Origin: Glutinoglossum americanum
Lineage: Eukaryota; Ascomycota; Geoglossomycetes; Geoglossales; Geoglossaceae
Direction of reading: 5' to 3'
DNA length: 64,000 nt
Assembly: GCA_020080175.1 (NCBI GenBank)
Contig: JAGHQL010000047.1
Span: 1-64,000, forward strand
Of this stretch, positions 9,946 to 22,416 are shown in pieces; position 1 is the first letter of the stretch; every line of letters begins with the position of its first letter. The notes under the pieces were generated by a model. It saw nothing but the letters and a program-made list of their open reading frames with translations. It had not been told where the DNA came from and did not search any database. Position numbers and translations under genes: made by a program.

Positions 9946-11333
9946 ATTGGGGTTTGATCGGTGTTGTAGACGAAAGAGAGCAATACTGATTTAGTGGAAC
10001 TATGTGCGTTTCCATGTTAAGCCAGGTCTCATTCACTTGAGATTGGACTGCTTTCCTAGCTACTCTATCTATAATTAGCTCAGAATCATCACTTGGAGGT
10101 GCTAATTGCGCTATATCTTACTAGTGGTCTTTCGTGCAAACGTTTAGAGTATATAGAAGTTGCCGAACGTTACTCTACCCCTTTTCTACCATAAGACCCT
10201 TTTGCGAGAGGATCGACTGGAAACAGAGGCCGGAAGAAAAAGAATGTAGCTTCAGAAGGTCACCATACGAAGAGATAATAGGACCTAGCAGCAATACGAT
10301 CGGGAAGATCCATGATAGAGGCAGAATCGATCAGGTCTCGATAAGGGGATAATACGGGTGTAAGAGGCTTCGCAAGGACATGCAAAATAGGCTCAATTGT
10401 CCTCACCTGTCCTTTTTACTTTTCCCGGCCCTATCAGGTCCACTTGCCGCCGAGGGGCAAGGGTCCTGCTTCTTATCACGAGTCCATGCTGTCTTGTCTG
10501 CTCCAAGTTTGTTAGCGTGCGAACGAAAAAGTTCACTAGACGCCGATGAGCGGCTTCGACGAGCCGCATGCCATTCCTTTTCGTCAAGCCTTTTTTTTTG
10601 ATGTATGAACGCTTCCATTCCGTCCCCCCATTAGCTACAAAAGAGTACACTAGTATTTATTTACCCACATGTGGGCTTGTGACAGTCAATTCTGCATCTA
10701 ACCCACAGCAGCTCACCCATATCCAAATAAGGACAAAGCTAATGACCTCAGTCAAGCGACTTGGCCATCCGGCTAGCAATAGTATGTACGCCTATCCACC
10801 ATTGCAACTGCTGGTTATACAAAGACGATCATATCTCTCCCGCGAAGCAAATTATGCGAGTAAGATCGCTGCCCACAATCGGGGAAGAGAGATTGTAGGA
10901 GAAGTATAGGAAAGACTTGGTGGGAAAGTCCTTTGCGGAGAATGCTGGTTCATAACGGAAAGTCTGGTGTAAGGTATTGATACCATTTGAGTCTGGAATC
11001 CAACGGGGGTAATGAAATCGTTGCGCGTTCCGTAAGCTGAGGTGCGAGGAAATGTGGAAAGAATCTGGTCCAGATAAGGAGAACCTAGTCCTTGCGCGCT
11101 TGCACGCAAAAAAGAAAAATGCCATTTGGCCACGGATAGAATTCAAGCAATGGGAATCTTCGAATACAGGCGCCATACAGGAGAAATGTGGCAGGCCGCT
11201 TTCGCTACGAAATGCCGAGCAATAGTCTAGGAAGAAATAGGTGAGATTAACAGGACTTTGATGCATTACTGTATCGACAATCATCTCTTGCGTCAGATCG
11301 GTTCTCTTGAGCCCTGCAGAATTAAACAATAGC
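9946..11333. other. Intergenic, no recognised gene
   Basis: Several short frames on both strands (for example 10568-10909 plus and 10829-11353 minus) lack any family motif. The latter lies directly downstream of the kelch gene, overlaps its last codons in another frame, and is more likely 3' UTR. Confidence 0.45.
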
Positions 11334-13634
11334 TCAAGGCCTAGCGCTCCCACTTAGATTCAACCAGCTCATGTCTGTGTTATTTCTTGGTCCCTCATGA
11401 GGCATGTCGAAATCGGTCACAGTAACGCCGGGTCCTGGCATTGGAAACATGGTAACGGCACTGTCTCTCTGAATCGTCGTGTTGCGGGCACTGTCCGTAT
11501 AGATACTACTCGTTGCACGCGCATCGCGTTCCGGCCTAGCTACGGGTGACCATGGCAAAGGCTCGTGGATGCTTGCTGGTATGCCACTAGAAAAAGCATC
11601 CTCGCGTCCCGATGAGGAAATTGTACTCACAGAACCAGGGCGTCGGACTTCAGCAGAACACGCAGTCAGGGCCAGACCGGTGCCGTGATTGTCAGCGGCT
11701 GAGTCTCGAATAGTGGGACTAGCGGAAGGTACGTTGTTGAGGTTCTCACCAGAGCTAAATCTGCCGTAGTGGAGAGGGGGGACAGTCATTGATTCTCTAA
11801 CTCTTTGGCTGGCGACCCGAGATTCAGAGTACTGCGAGTGTGAATCGCTTGAGCGGGAGCCTTCAGTGTAGGTTGATCGCCCTGAGTTCATGTGCATTAG
11901 ATTCGTGCCCGGGTTTCCAGAGAAATAGCGACTCCATCCAGAGCTCCTCTGCTTCCCTGAACCATCCGTTGAATTTGGAACTCGAGGGATGGGAACTGCA
12001 CCAGGAGCGCGAGCGCCAGCTGCGGGAGCGGCTGCAGTGTTGGTCAGGGCGAAAGAGACCCCTTTCTCGCCAGGTCCGGGGTCTGCCGTGTCAACGCGCA
12101 GAGAGCTCTTGTTTCTCGATCCTTTGCTAAAAATCCCACTCCCAAAACTCGAATTTCCCTTCGAAAAGAGTCCTCTTCTATGACCTTGGAAGACTCTACC
12201 GGTGATAATGGCATGGGAACTCTGCGAGTTCATAGAGCTATGATGGCCGTGACTCATAAAACCACCAGCCTCACGCATAAAGCTTGCTCCTCTGTCCGCA
12301 AAACTCATTCTGTCCTTCTCCCCTGGGGGCCCGCTCGCCCGACGAAGATGACCTGCTGCGAAATGCTCCCTCTTCTTGCGCTGCCACCGTAGGAGCATGA
12401 GTATAATGGCTAGGATAAGAGCGACTCCAGCGATAGCGCCAAGGGTCGTGCCAAGGATAATAGGGAGTTTGGGTTTGCTAGAGGCGGAACCTGAGGCAGC
12501 GGCAGAGGATTCCGAGGATGGCGTAGAGGATGGTGTAGACAAAGGAGTTTGAGAGGTACTGGATACAGATTGCGTCGGAGAGTTGAAAGATTGAATAGAA
12601 ACAATAGCCTGTCCCCCCAAATAATTGGTTGCATTGACCCATTGGTTCCCCGTCGAATCGAACATGCACAAAGGATCCTCTTTGTTCCCCCCAGTGACAA
12701 CAATGAGCCCGCTCGATCCCTGAGCAAGGGCGTAACCGGTGCGAGTGACTTTAGGCGCAAGGGTCCCGTTGTATGGAGGCCAGTCTGCTGCGGTTGCGTC
12801 TCTCTTCCTCCGCTTTGTAGTAGATCCTATCATTTCTCGCTTTTGGGCAGGGGTTGGGGTTGCTGCTGGCTGAGGTATCTGACTCCCGTTACCGGAACAC
12901 TGTAGGCATACTCTCTTCACAGTGTTTGGTGAGACGTTCATGTTAAAGACCTCCAAAAATTTGTTCCCGCTAGAGGAGTTAATAATCACGGCTTGGACTT
13001 GACTTCTATCTGATAACCCTTGATCTAGGGTGAGGCCTAGGTCCACCCAGCCAGCCTGAGGGTCAAACGTAAAAAGCTGTTTGTTCTGCTCACTGCCACC
13101 AAGTAAAACTGCCCGACTTGCATCCCAGGGGAGGAGAATTGGCTCGACGAGGGGAGGAGCTGCTGCCGAGCTGTAAGACGTGACGCTGTATGGAGGTATT
13201 GTCGATACTAGAAATGTTTGTGATGATGGACTAAGGAAATTGCCATCTTGGCTTCCGGCATAGATCAGAATATTTGAAGAAGATTCGAGATACACTGAAC
13301 CATGGCCTCTTCGGTTTTGGGTTACGTGGACTAACGGCGAGATGGTCTCCCATTTCCGGTCTGCGAATAGATAACGTTGGAGACCAGAGTAATCTTGAGT
13401 GGAAGAGTTTGTTGATCCTCCAACGATGTAAAGAGCCGCAGTCGAACTCTCTCCTTGAACGGCGTTAACACATACTACTCCAGTCGCCGAAACTCCCATT
13501 GGCAGGACCTCCCATTTTGACCCCTCAGACAAGTGCAATGACTGGAATGCGTCCGGGCTGTATACGTAGAGTGTATTTTGGTAGATGACTGAGCAGTGGT
13601 CGTGGAGCTCCACCGATGGAGATGGAGGGGGCAT
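11334..13634 (-). CDS. Kelch-like single-pass membrane protein
   Basis: A single uninterrupted frame of 766 aa. The first 350 residues read as beta-propeller-like repeats: HCSVIYQNTLYVYSPDAFQS, AALYIVGGSTN, GSVYLESSSNILIYAGSQ, and GLIVVTGGNKEDPLCMFDS. A Ser/Thr/Pro-rich stem follows. About residues 390-413 form one membrane span (IILGTTLGAIAGVALILAII), immediately followed by basic RWQRKKREH, so the N-terminal half is probably outside. The roughly 350-residue tail is Ser/Gly-rich and disordered, with repeated FSKG motifs. Fungal relatives are commonly annotated as kelch/galactose-oxidase-like proteins, and some were misnamed Clf1. I see no obvious N-terminal signal peptide after MPPPSPSVELHDH, so an upstream exon could be missing, or the span may act as a signal anchor. 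The role is unknown; a cell-surface sensor is a guess. Confidence 0.75.
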   Translation of the reverse strand: MPPPSPSVELHDHCSVIYQNTLYVYSPDAFQSLHLSEGSKWEVLPMGVSATGVVCVNAVQGESSTAALYIVGGSTNSSTQDYSGLQRYLFADRKWETISPLVHVTQNRRGHGSVYLESSSNILIYAGSQDGNFLSPSSQTFLVSTIPPYSVTSYSSAAAPPLVEPILLPWDASRAVLLGGSEQNKQLFTFDPQAGWVDLGLTLDQGLSDRSQVQAVIINSSSGNKFLEVFNMNVSPNTVKRVCLQCSGNGSQIPQPAATPTPAQKREMIGSTTKRRKRDATAADWPPYNGTLAPKVTRTGYALAQGSSGLIVVTGGNKEDPLCMFDSTGNQWVNATNYLGGQAIVSIQSFNSPTQSVSSTSQTPLSTPSSTPSSESSAAASGSASSKPKLPIILGTTLGAIAGVALILAIILMLLRWQRKKREHFAAGHLRRASGPPGEKDRMSFADRGASFMREAGGFMSHGHHSSMNSQSSHAIITGRVFQGHRRGLFSKGNSSFGSGIFSKGSRNKSSLRVDTADPGPGEKGVSFALTNTAAAPAAGARAPGAVPIPRVPNSTDGSGKQRSSGWSRYFSGNPGTNLMHMNSGRSTYTEGSRSSDSHSQYSESRVASQRVRESMTVPPLHYGRFSSGENLNNVPSASPTIRDSAADNHGTGLALTACSAEVRRPGSVSTISSSGREDAFSSGIPASIHEPLPWSPVARPERDARATSSIYTDSARNTTIQRDSAVTMFPMPGPGVTVTDFDMPHEGPRNNTDMSWLNLSGSARP

Positions 13635-16600
13635 TGTAGAGGGGTGTTTAGGGAGCGTGATAAACAGAGGGGGGATCTGAGGTTTGTCGTGTTGATCGCA
13701 CTAAGATGCCGGTCTTGCCTCGCATCAAAGGACGGGCTTTTGCTGTCTATGAGTTGGGGTTATTGCTAGTGCATTGTCGCTGTGTTGATCAATGTTGATG
13801 AAGTCGAAATGTTGTCGGTCTCTGTGCGACACAATTCCAGTCTGGCTGGCATAAAACAAGTGCGACAAACAAAAATGACAGTTGACGTATCGTACTGGCC
13901 GGAGTATATCGCAGTCGAATGGTTTCAGGTTTGGAGAAAAAGACGGTGAAAATGGAAACGGAACGTATGATTTTGGAAAACTCCCTTGCGATTTTGCGTG
14001 CTCGGCAACGCTCCCTATCTCGATTTCGTAAAGAAGAGTTGAAACGTTGGGTCGGCCAGGACTTTGCGGAGAAAAGTGACGGAACAAGTCCGGAAGAAGA
14101 TCGAGTTGAGGTCGAAAGGGTAGGTATCCAGTAGAACGAATGGTCAGGAGCCCAAACTCCAGGAGAGGATTCTGGTGGTCGGTTGATTTGGACCAGGACG
14201 TGGGGGATGGATGTAGCCACAGGGTACCAAATTGTTTATTCCCTACTTCTGTGCGCAGACAAACCAATTCGTCCTTTCTTCTTTCTGGGCCGCTCGACCA
14301 CCCGGAAAAAACCTTGTGTCCCACTATCCTGGCTCGATCCGCAAGTGCGAGAAGATTTAGAAGAATTTGAATTTAGACCCGGGAAGGACAAACGGCGAAA
14401 TGGAGAACACGATTTTTCTCGCCAAAGCTGATGAGTGTTAGGGCCGTCGGTGAAAATCACTATGGATCTAATACCCTCTCCCCTAGTCATTTGCCAGATC
14501 GGGCGCACTGCATGATCTAGAAGTAGAAACCTCAAGGGCAGAGGAGCATGGAACGGAGCGTAGTGTCGACAATGGCGATGGTAGGAACGTCGAAAGGAAT
14601 GGCTCAGCTCATCGTCGACTCCGACAAAACGTTCTCGAGAAGGACGGCAATTGACCTACCACGCACAGAAGGGAGCTTGCCACTCGCTGCGCTTCAGCTG
14701 CTTGGGCGGCAGGCATGCGGTTGAGTAAATGGGTCCTCGCTCATTCCGCGTGAATACGATAGGGTCAAAAGCAAAGCGATACAACCGGTTGTCAACCACA
14801 ACAGGGATCCCAAGTTCCGCATCCCAAACTGATCCAGGAACAGCGATCTTACTGGCTGGACCCCAAAAAAGAAGAACACTAACGCAAGAACCCGAAACCT
14901 GGTGCCACATCCATGGAGGCTCACAGAAGATGCGCAGCGGCATCCTAGAAACACGCTATCCCTGGGATCTTCACATTCCGGTCGAGCGCGAGTCAACACC
15001 GGGACTCGAAGCTAGACCATGCGATGACCGTAATACGAGGAGCGTATGTAAGTCTCGTCTGCCCAACGTCAATCTTGGATGCAGTCTGCGCTGCTTATTA
15101 AAACCGTGCAACAAAACCGTACCGAGATTTGTGCCGCGACACCTCGGAGCGACACAACGGCACGCATAGGGGTGCGGCACCTAACGGGATGTTCTACATG
15201 CTCTTTCCTACACGGGATTGAACTTACTCCGTGGGAACTCCAGCGTTGAGGTCTGATTATGCGAGCGAAAGAACTCGACCACACGCATCGTCGGGCGGTC
15301 TAGACCTTCCTCTAATGTGATTCCAACGTCGGGGACGAACAGGACCCGTGAAAATGAACAAGCGTCCAACTTAACAGGAGGGTCAACACCACGAGTGGCC
15401 GTTCAAGCGCGCGCTCCCCCCAAAGAAGAATTTCGAAGGAAATCATGTGCGCACGAAATTGGAGCGGAGCACTTAGTCCGTTTCAGATATCTAGATCTTC
15501 ATTGCGATCTCTTGTTCTGTCGAATAGGCTCCATTTCTCTATGTCGCAAAATTTATCATTCTTGGAGATCGAGCGTCACGATGCTTTGATTGTTCATGCC
15601 CCGCAATCTCAATTCGGTGGCGATCAGACAAATGGGTCTGCGAGTCTTGCTCTTCCGTTATCTGCATTTCACGCTTCACAACTTGTTTATTTGAGGTTGC
15701 GACGCAACACCGAGCTTTTTTTTTTTTTTTGATTACCTCCTCTATAGTTAGCCAACGGCCGTTACGTACCGCGCCTCGCGTGAAATAAAAAGAGAAGCGA
15801 TGAAGAATTTGGGACAGAACGTCGTAAGCTGACGGGCCAATGGCCAATAGGGAGGGTGTTTTTATGGATCTCAGGGGTCCACCAACCCATGCTTAAAGAA
15901 CAGGGCCTGCACAAACTATCCTGTGGACCGAAGATTGCCTAAGATCAGCTATTAATCAACGATTGAAACCAACCATCCCTATCATTGGAAGAAATTTGAG
16001 CTTCTCGGTTGACCCGTGTAATCACACGCATCACCCAATCCGGCTCGGATGTCTCCAATTCGTCCTACCAACTTCTCGCGTAACCGCCGGAGGTGGATGA
16101 TCAAGGTCACCGAAGCCCCCCGGCCCTTATAAGTTGCTTGTGTGTGATATCTCTTTCTACATGTAAACGCCCGCGAGAAATGAGCGACATCGGCGAACTG
16201 ATTTCGCCAATTCTCTTTGGGGAGTTTCATCGTTTGGATAAATGAACACACCACCATGAATTAATATCTTGACCTGGGGGGTCGCCGTGGACCGCCGGAG
16301 AAACCAAACCAACAATTACATGACTAAGTCGCCTAACAGTACCATATTACATGTCCTGTCTACGTGGGTTCCTTCTGTAAGCCGGCAGATCGCCAATATA
16401 TAGGCAAAATGTCTTGACGCCGTGTTCCCTCGGTGCCCAACCATGGTGGGGGGCGTTTTGCGATTTCTTGCGGGACAATTTGTGGCCTGTGGTGACGGGG
16501 ACGACCGCAGCCAGGCGCCCATGCATGGGTAGAGGATCGTACTCCTACACGAGATAATTGAACATATACGTGATAATCCCTGCCGCCACGTTCGTCTGCA

Positions 16601-16861
16601 CGCTTAATACTTGGTGACTTTTAGCAGGTTATGACTTCTGGGGCCCGAATGACGTTAGAGAAAAGGCCCCCAAGCGGAAGGCTATCGACTTTGAATCGTC
16701 TATCGGATTAGGGTGGTAAGGCGTTATACTTTAGCGGTGTGATGTGAATGGGCTGTGTATAGGTAGGTGAATAATAATGCTTCATTCTAATAGACGCAAT
16801 ACCAGGTGGGACGTAGCCACAAGCAGCACTTTGTGCAAGCGACAGTGTACAGTGTGGAACA
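13635..16861. other. 3.2-kb stretch with no recognised gene
   Basis: Frames up to 199 codons exist (13725-14324 minus, 14729-15169 plus), but none has family motifs, and both strands are open over the same places. There is a T13-type tract near 15718-15730. The right-hand part is the 3' flank of CLF1, and the left-hand part includes the promoter of the kelch gene. A fast-evolving or non-coding transcript cannot be excluded. Confidence 0.4.
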
Positions 16862-19012
16862 TCAAGGCGCAGCAGCGCCACCGCCATCTTCCTTCGCCCT
16901 CTTCCATGCATGCGCCTTTTGGAGCAGGCTGGCGATGTTCGCGGCGTGTTTGTCGTCTGCCGGGAACACATAGTCCATATATTCCTCATAACTGTCGTCA
17001 TCCAGCTTTCTCCTCTTTTTGACCTTCCGTGGCATCTGTGATTCCACCTTCTCGATGTCCGCCTTGCTTCCATGGGTATTCTCGAAAGACTTCCACGCAT
17101 TGAGTAGAGCAACTCTCTGATGCTATTTGTTAGTATGACTTGTCAAGAACTTTGTGGCGTGTGACACAGCAATTTCTCACCTCTTCCTTGAGCTCTTTCT
17201 CTTTCATACTCTTGTATGCTCTCTCGAAAATCTTCCGCGCACGGGTTTTCGCTTCCTCGCTGATCGGCTTTTCCTGATCTTCATCTTCGTCGTCCTCTTC
17301 TGGAACATTGATCTCGAAGTGTGCAAAGCTAATCCAAACTTTGACGTGATCTGTCTTCGCCAATAATCTCTCGTAGAGCTCCCTTGTTCTGTTATATTCT
17401 CCTTCCTCCTCTTCGAAGTCAATATAAGCCTTCCAGAGTAGCTCCGGCATATCTAGAGTCGGCTGTTCGATTGCCAGCTCAAAGATGGCCCGCGTTCGTT
17501 CCAGATCGTCCAATCCCCGTTCCAGCTCGGCGAATTTGATCCAAGCCTGACAATTCGCCGGGTTCCACTCAATGTGTTTCTCGTATAATGTCCGACATCT
17601 CACAAATTCGAAAAGCTTTAACTCGAGCTCAATATATCCCTTGAACAACTTATCCTTAGGGCACATTCCAATAGCTTGACCTAGGGTCTTCCGAGCTGTC
17701 TGAATTTGCATCTGTCGGATTTCGAAATGCGCTTTCATCAGCCAGATCTTGGCGAATGTGAACTTTCTATGCGGTATGAGCTTTAGGCACTCTTGGTATA
17801 TTTGCCTCGTTCGCTCGATGTCTTTAGTCTCCATCTCTTCCCATAAGGCATAGAAAATCCACATATATATGTACCGTCGCCAATGCCGCTTCTCCTGTGT
17901 AGGGGGTATCTGTGCTATTGCCCGTTCATAGACGTCTCGCACACGGTCTACGTCACCGAGAGTTTCCTCCAGGCGCGCATAGTCAATCCAAGCATCGTAA
18001 TTCTTTGGATTCTCCTTGACCTGCTCTTCGTATTGGACACGGCGTTTTGAGAGGATCACGTCCTCCACACCTTCACGCTCCCCGAATTGTTTCTCAAAGG
18101 TTGTGTAAGCTTTATGCAATATGATGGCCTTTGATCGTGGTAAACGATCGAGCGCGTATTTATAGATCGCTCTTGCCCGTTCATACTCTTTGAGCTTAGC
18201 CTCATATCGAGCATAGGCAATGAACAATCTCTCGTCTGCAAACTCGTCTCCCAGCGTCTCCGCAGCTATGCCAAAGACTTCTCGCACATTGTCAATGGCC
18301 CCGTATTCCTCTTCAAATTTCGCCCATTTAATCCAGTTCCTTGGCTCGGGGTGTACGACTGTAAATCTTTCGAAAATAGCCCTGGCTCGGGAAAACTCCC
18401 CATACCTCTTCTCTAGCTTGATATATGCGCTCCATGCAGCCTCGTCCGGTTCCCATGACATCCAACGGTCGAAGACCTGTCGAGTCCCAGGGATGTTCCC
18501 GAGGGTCTCTTCCATATAAACATACTTATACCATAGCTTATCCACGCGAGGGAGTATGGTAACTGCACGGTCCAAGAGATTTCGAGCATGGTTAATGTTT
18601 CGCGTCTTCATCTCCGCCTCGATGTACCGTACCCATAGTACCACGGACGTAGGGTCAACATCGAGTGCACGCTCGAAAATAGATCGTGCTCTATAAAACT
18701 GTTAACATCCATACACACAACTTGCTTCTAGGGTTGAACGAACCTCCTAAACTCTTTCTGTTCTAGCTCCCATTGCGCATACCGCATCCAATTATTCATA
18801 TTAATCCTGTTCCTCCGTACATAGTCCTCAAACTCCTTTCTCTTCCTGCCTTGGAATTCATGGAGCTCCTCAAGATCAGCGAATCGCTGGGTTGGTGCCT
18901 GAAGGCCCGGCTCTTGACGATCTACAGCTTCTCGCAGGAGCTGCTCGGCCGAGATCTGCAACTGCGAGGCTTGTTTGTTTTTGACCCGCGGGGGTCCTCG
19001 AGATGACTCCAT
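16862..19012 (-). CDS. clf1: Clf1/Crooked neck, HAT-repeat spliceosome scaffold
   Basis: Exons 19012-18744, 18690-17181 and 17116-16862 join in frame to 677 aa, a normal length for this family. The start [20 protein letters not shown] precedes the first HAT repeats. The exon 1/2 join gives [18 protein letters not shown]. More than a dozen HAT (half-a-TPR) repeats follow, with the W-x(2)-Y/Y-E/R-A-R pattern such as [27 protein letters not shown] and [13 protein letters not shown]. The C-terminus is basic ([20 protein letters not shown]). Clf1 belongs to the Prp19-associated complex and scaffolds spliceosome activation in the nucleus. Intron 2 has a TACTAAC branch site. The gene is head to head with PRP31, another splicing factor, 242 bp away. 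Confidence 0.95.
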
Positions 19013-19254
19013 GGTTTTTTGAGCCGTAACCGTATCGCCAGTCGGGCCTTCGATAGAGGGTGGTTAAGGACAAGCTAGGGCCAAGCGAAAATATTGGATT
19101 AGTCATCGTGATTTTTGTGTATCCGCCGACGTTCCCTTAACACCAGCTCACAAGGCTCACCGCGTACTGACAACTCATTAAGACTAGATTCTCTAGAACA
19201 TGCGCCTACCACATCTGCGGTAAACTCGTCTCGCTCACAGATATAGTTATCAGG
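19013..19254. promoter_or_regulatory. Divergent promoter between CLF1 and PRP31
   Basis: 242 bp separate the ATGs of two spliceosome genes transcribed in opposite directions, so they probably share promoter elements. I could not assign specific sites. Confidence 0.65.
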
Positions 19255-21269
19255 ATGTCGACACTCGCGGACGAACTACTTCAAGACTTTGAGGACTCAG
19301 GCTCAGATCAAGAAGAGACCCCCTCACATGAGTTTCTTAATGGCGATGAAGATGCCTCAAACCCTAACCAGATAGGTGTCCGCCGGCGGAGATCTCACTC
19401 GGGTGATCAAAATGGGGGCATGGAACTAGACGATGACGAGTCAGAGGTTGGGGACGCAGACGAAGATATGCTAATGGAGGGCGGCAACGGAGAGGTTCTT
19501 GAGAGCGGAGATAACGAAGAAGAGGCGAAGGCAAAGATTGAGAAGATGCAGCTTGGAGGTGTAGATGATGTACGGAGTGTAGCTGGGTTGATGAGGACCC
19601 TGGAGCCTATCTTAGAGGTCAGTGAACTACTCTATCCTTAACCATTTCCCGACTTGCCGCAGGACTCGAGGTTTACATCTTTCATGTTCGAATATTAGCC
19701 CTGACACAGTCTTCGCTCGCCCTATAGAAAATCGCATACTTTCAGTCGCTACCACCAGACCAACAAACCACCACAGTCGGCTCCGTAGAAGATAATCCCG
19801 AATATCACCTTCTTACCCAGTCGAATACGCTTTCTACCTCAATCGACAACGAGATCATGCTTGTGCACAAGTTTATCAGAGATCACTACTCGACGAGGTT
19901 TCCTGAGCTTGAGACTCTTATCACAAATCCGCTCGACTACGCGAAAGCAGTTGCCATCATTGGTAACGGGCCTATGGACGACATTCGCGCGCTATCTATG
20001 TCCACTGACAACATAGCCAGCGCACCCTTAAAATCTGTTCTAGATGGCCCTACTCTCATGGTTGTTACAGTCGAGGCAACCACAACAAGAGGCAGGGAAC
20101 TGACGGAAAAAGAGCTTGCCACCGTCTTGAGGGCTTGTGAGATGACCTTTTCTCTCGATCGAGCGAAAAAGGTTCTCACAGACTATGTACAATCACGGAT
20201 GAATCTTTTCGCACCGAACCTTACCGCACTTATCGGGTCCCTCACCGCCGCTCAGCTGCTCAACTTCGCCGGCGGCCTCACTGGCCTTGCGAAGACGCCT
20301 GCGTGCAACCTCGCTCCTCTCGGCTCAAAGAAACAATCCCAGACCGGCTTCGCGACGAATGTTGGGATTCGTCATCAGGGTTTCCTTTACCACTCGCCCA
20401 TTATCCGAGGCATTCCTCCAGATCTTAAGCGCCAAGCTCTACGCATCGTCTCCGCTAAAGTAATCCTCGCTGCTCGCGTTGACCGAGTCCACAACAACCC
20501 AGATGGCTCCCTAGGTGAAGAGCTCAAAGCAGCCTGCCTCGAACGTCTCGAGAAACTCACAGAACCGCCTCCAAATAAAGGCCCTCGAGCACTTCCTGCA
20601 CCAGACGACAAACCATCCCGTAAGCGCGGGGGCCGACGCGCTCGTAAAGCCAAAGAAGCCACGGCGATGACTGACCTACGCAAGGCGCAGAACCGCCTAG
20701 CATTCGGGAAGGAAGAGAAAGAAGTCGGCTATGGCACCGGTGAGAGCACCAAGGGGCTCGGCATGATTGGCCAGCAAAATGAAGGCCGCATCCGCAGTAT
20801 CCAAATCGACCAACGTACCCGCGCCAAACTTGGCAAGAATAACAAAGGATGGGGCGCCGCAACCCCACTAGGTGGCACTGCTTCCAGCCTCCGCGGCTTC
20901 GGCCAAGGCGCGGGCGCAGGCGGCATTGGCAGCGTCCTCCGCACCCACGGTCTCCGCACTACCGGAGTCGGAAGCACCACTGCTGGCGCGGGTGCAGGGA
21001 CAGCGAGTAGTCTAGCTTTTACACCAGTGCAGGGCCTCGAGCTGGTAGACCCGAAGGTTCAAGCTGAGATGAGTCGGAAGAGGAAGGCGGAGGAAGATCG
21101 GTGGTTTAAGGGTGGGACGTTCACGATGGTGGGAGGGCAGGGGTTGGGTGAGAATACTAGTGGTGGCGTGGAGGGGGCGGGAGGAGGTTTTAAGGTCCCG
21201 CAGGTCCCTCCTAGGAAGAAAGTTGATACTGGAGTAGGGAAGATGGGACCACCTCGTGTTGCGAAGTAG
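19255..21269 (+). CDS. prp31: Prp31, U4/U6 snRNP protein
   Basis: Exon 19255-19617 and exon 19728-21269 join at phase 0 (TTAGAG|GTCAGT ... CTATAG|AAA) to give 634 aa. The join restores the NOSIC-type helix LEPILEKIAYFQSL. The Nop domain is visible at about residues 240-320: APNLTALIGSLTAAQLLNFA, then GGLTGLAKTPACNLAPLGSK and FLYHSPIIR, the surface that binds the U4 snRNA 5' stem-loop with the 15.5K protein. After it come the Prp31 C-terminal block (KPSRKRGGRRARKAKEATAM, then RIRSIQIDQRTRAKLGK) and a Gly-rich tail. Prp31 bridges U4/U6 and U5 in the tri-snRNP. The N-terminal 100 residues are acidic. The Gly/Thr-rich stretch at residues 490-560 looks expanded but is in frame. Confidence 0.95.
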
Positions 21270-22416
21270 TTGAGGGTTGGTTAAATTCCTCCCATATCCC
21301 TTTTATCTTCTGTTTTTCCTCAGGTTTTGCTTCACCTGACGGGCTTACGCCTGTTCAACTGTATTTCTAGATCGGAGGTATAACTGGGACAATAATCCTG
21401 CCCTAGGGAGGAACTTCGGCGCTGGGTTTCTTTATGTTTTTCTTTCCGGGTTGGTAAACCATATATATTGCCATTAGATATCTTACTTAAATAATGAATG
21501 TAAGGATTCGTTCATAGTGGGAATAGAATAGACGTGAGATAGGCTGGGTGCAGAGTAGTGATGCTACATGACTGGAGCCTAGGGCAGGATCCTATCGCTG
21601 ATCCTGGGAATGGCTCTTAGTGGCCTTGATCTCACTCAGAACTCCACGAAATATTCGTCAAAAATTCCATCCTATTGCAATTGCTAATTCCCTAAAACAT
21701 GACAAACCATCTCCCCGCAACAAAAAGAAAAAGCAAAATTAGAAGCAAAAAAAAAAAAAAAGGGGGGGGGGGGGCACATGCACTCCGCACAAAGCCCTTC
21801 CTTCAATTTGTGACGAAGAAGCTCGTGAAGTCAGGTGAGAAAGAAGTAGAGCCCTTTGCGGGTGAATAACAGATCTGCGATTGTCGAAGGGGAAGAACAG
21901 ACACAATCTTCATCGGCCGTTAGCAGTGATGGGAGAAACATGGAAAGAGGTAAAGGAAAAGGGGAAGAGAAAAAGAGGGGTTTTAATGGGGGTCATGAAG
22001 AAGGATCATTTTTTTAATCGCCGCCTGCGAATCGCATACTTTTTTGTTTTCCACCATCAATTTGAAGAGTTTAAAAAGAGTATCAGCTGAAACCCGCATC
22101 TGCATTTCCAACCCCTTTGTGAAAATACTTCACTTGGTGATCCATTTTGGAGGCAAGTACTGCACCGCGTCACTATATCCAATCAAGCACGGTAAGGAGG
22201 GAGGAAAGCATTATCGAGAAGATAGCAGACAAATCCGAAGTTCTGTTTCGAGTTGACTGTGCGCATTTTCACCCGTCCTTCTACGGTTAAGGTGTAGAAA
22301 GCCGTCAACTATGGCAAGCCGCGTCCCGAGTTAACCGCACGGGCGACCTGCGACGTATCTGGTCGGTTTTCTGGAAACAAACAACACAAAAACAGTCATC
22401 GATCTGATCGTAGCTT
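21270..22416. other. Intergenic between convergent PRP31 and GST genes
   Basis: 3' flanks of two converging genes. Only short frames (21881-22090, 22044-22256), with no motif. It holds the A15G13 tract listed separately. Confidence 0.5.
21747..21774. repeat. A15-G13 pure purine tract
   Basis: Fifteen A residues (21747-21761) run directly into thirteen G residues (21762-21774). It lies in the intergenic region downstream of PRP31. Exact lengths of such runs are prone to sequencing error. Confidence 0.85.

Noticed and set aside
10829-11353. 174-codon minus frame just beyond the kelch gene
   Set aside because: Overlaps the kelch stop region in a different frame, has no motif, and looks like 3' UTR; kept only as part of the intergenic note.
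13725-14324. 199-codon minus frame in the large gap
   Set aside because: No motif, the opposite strand is open in the same area, and the composition does not look coding.
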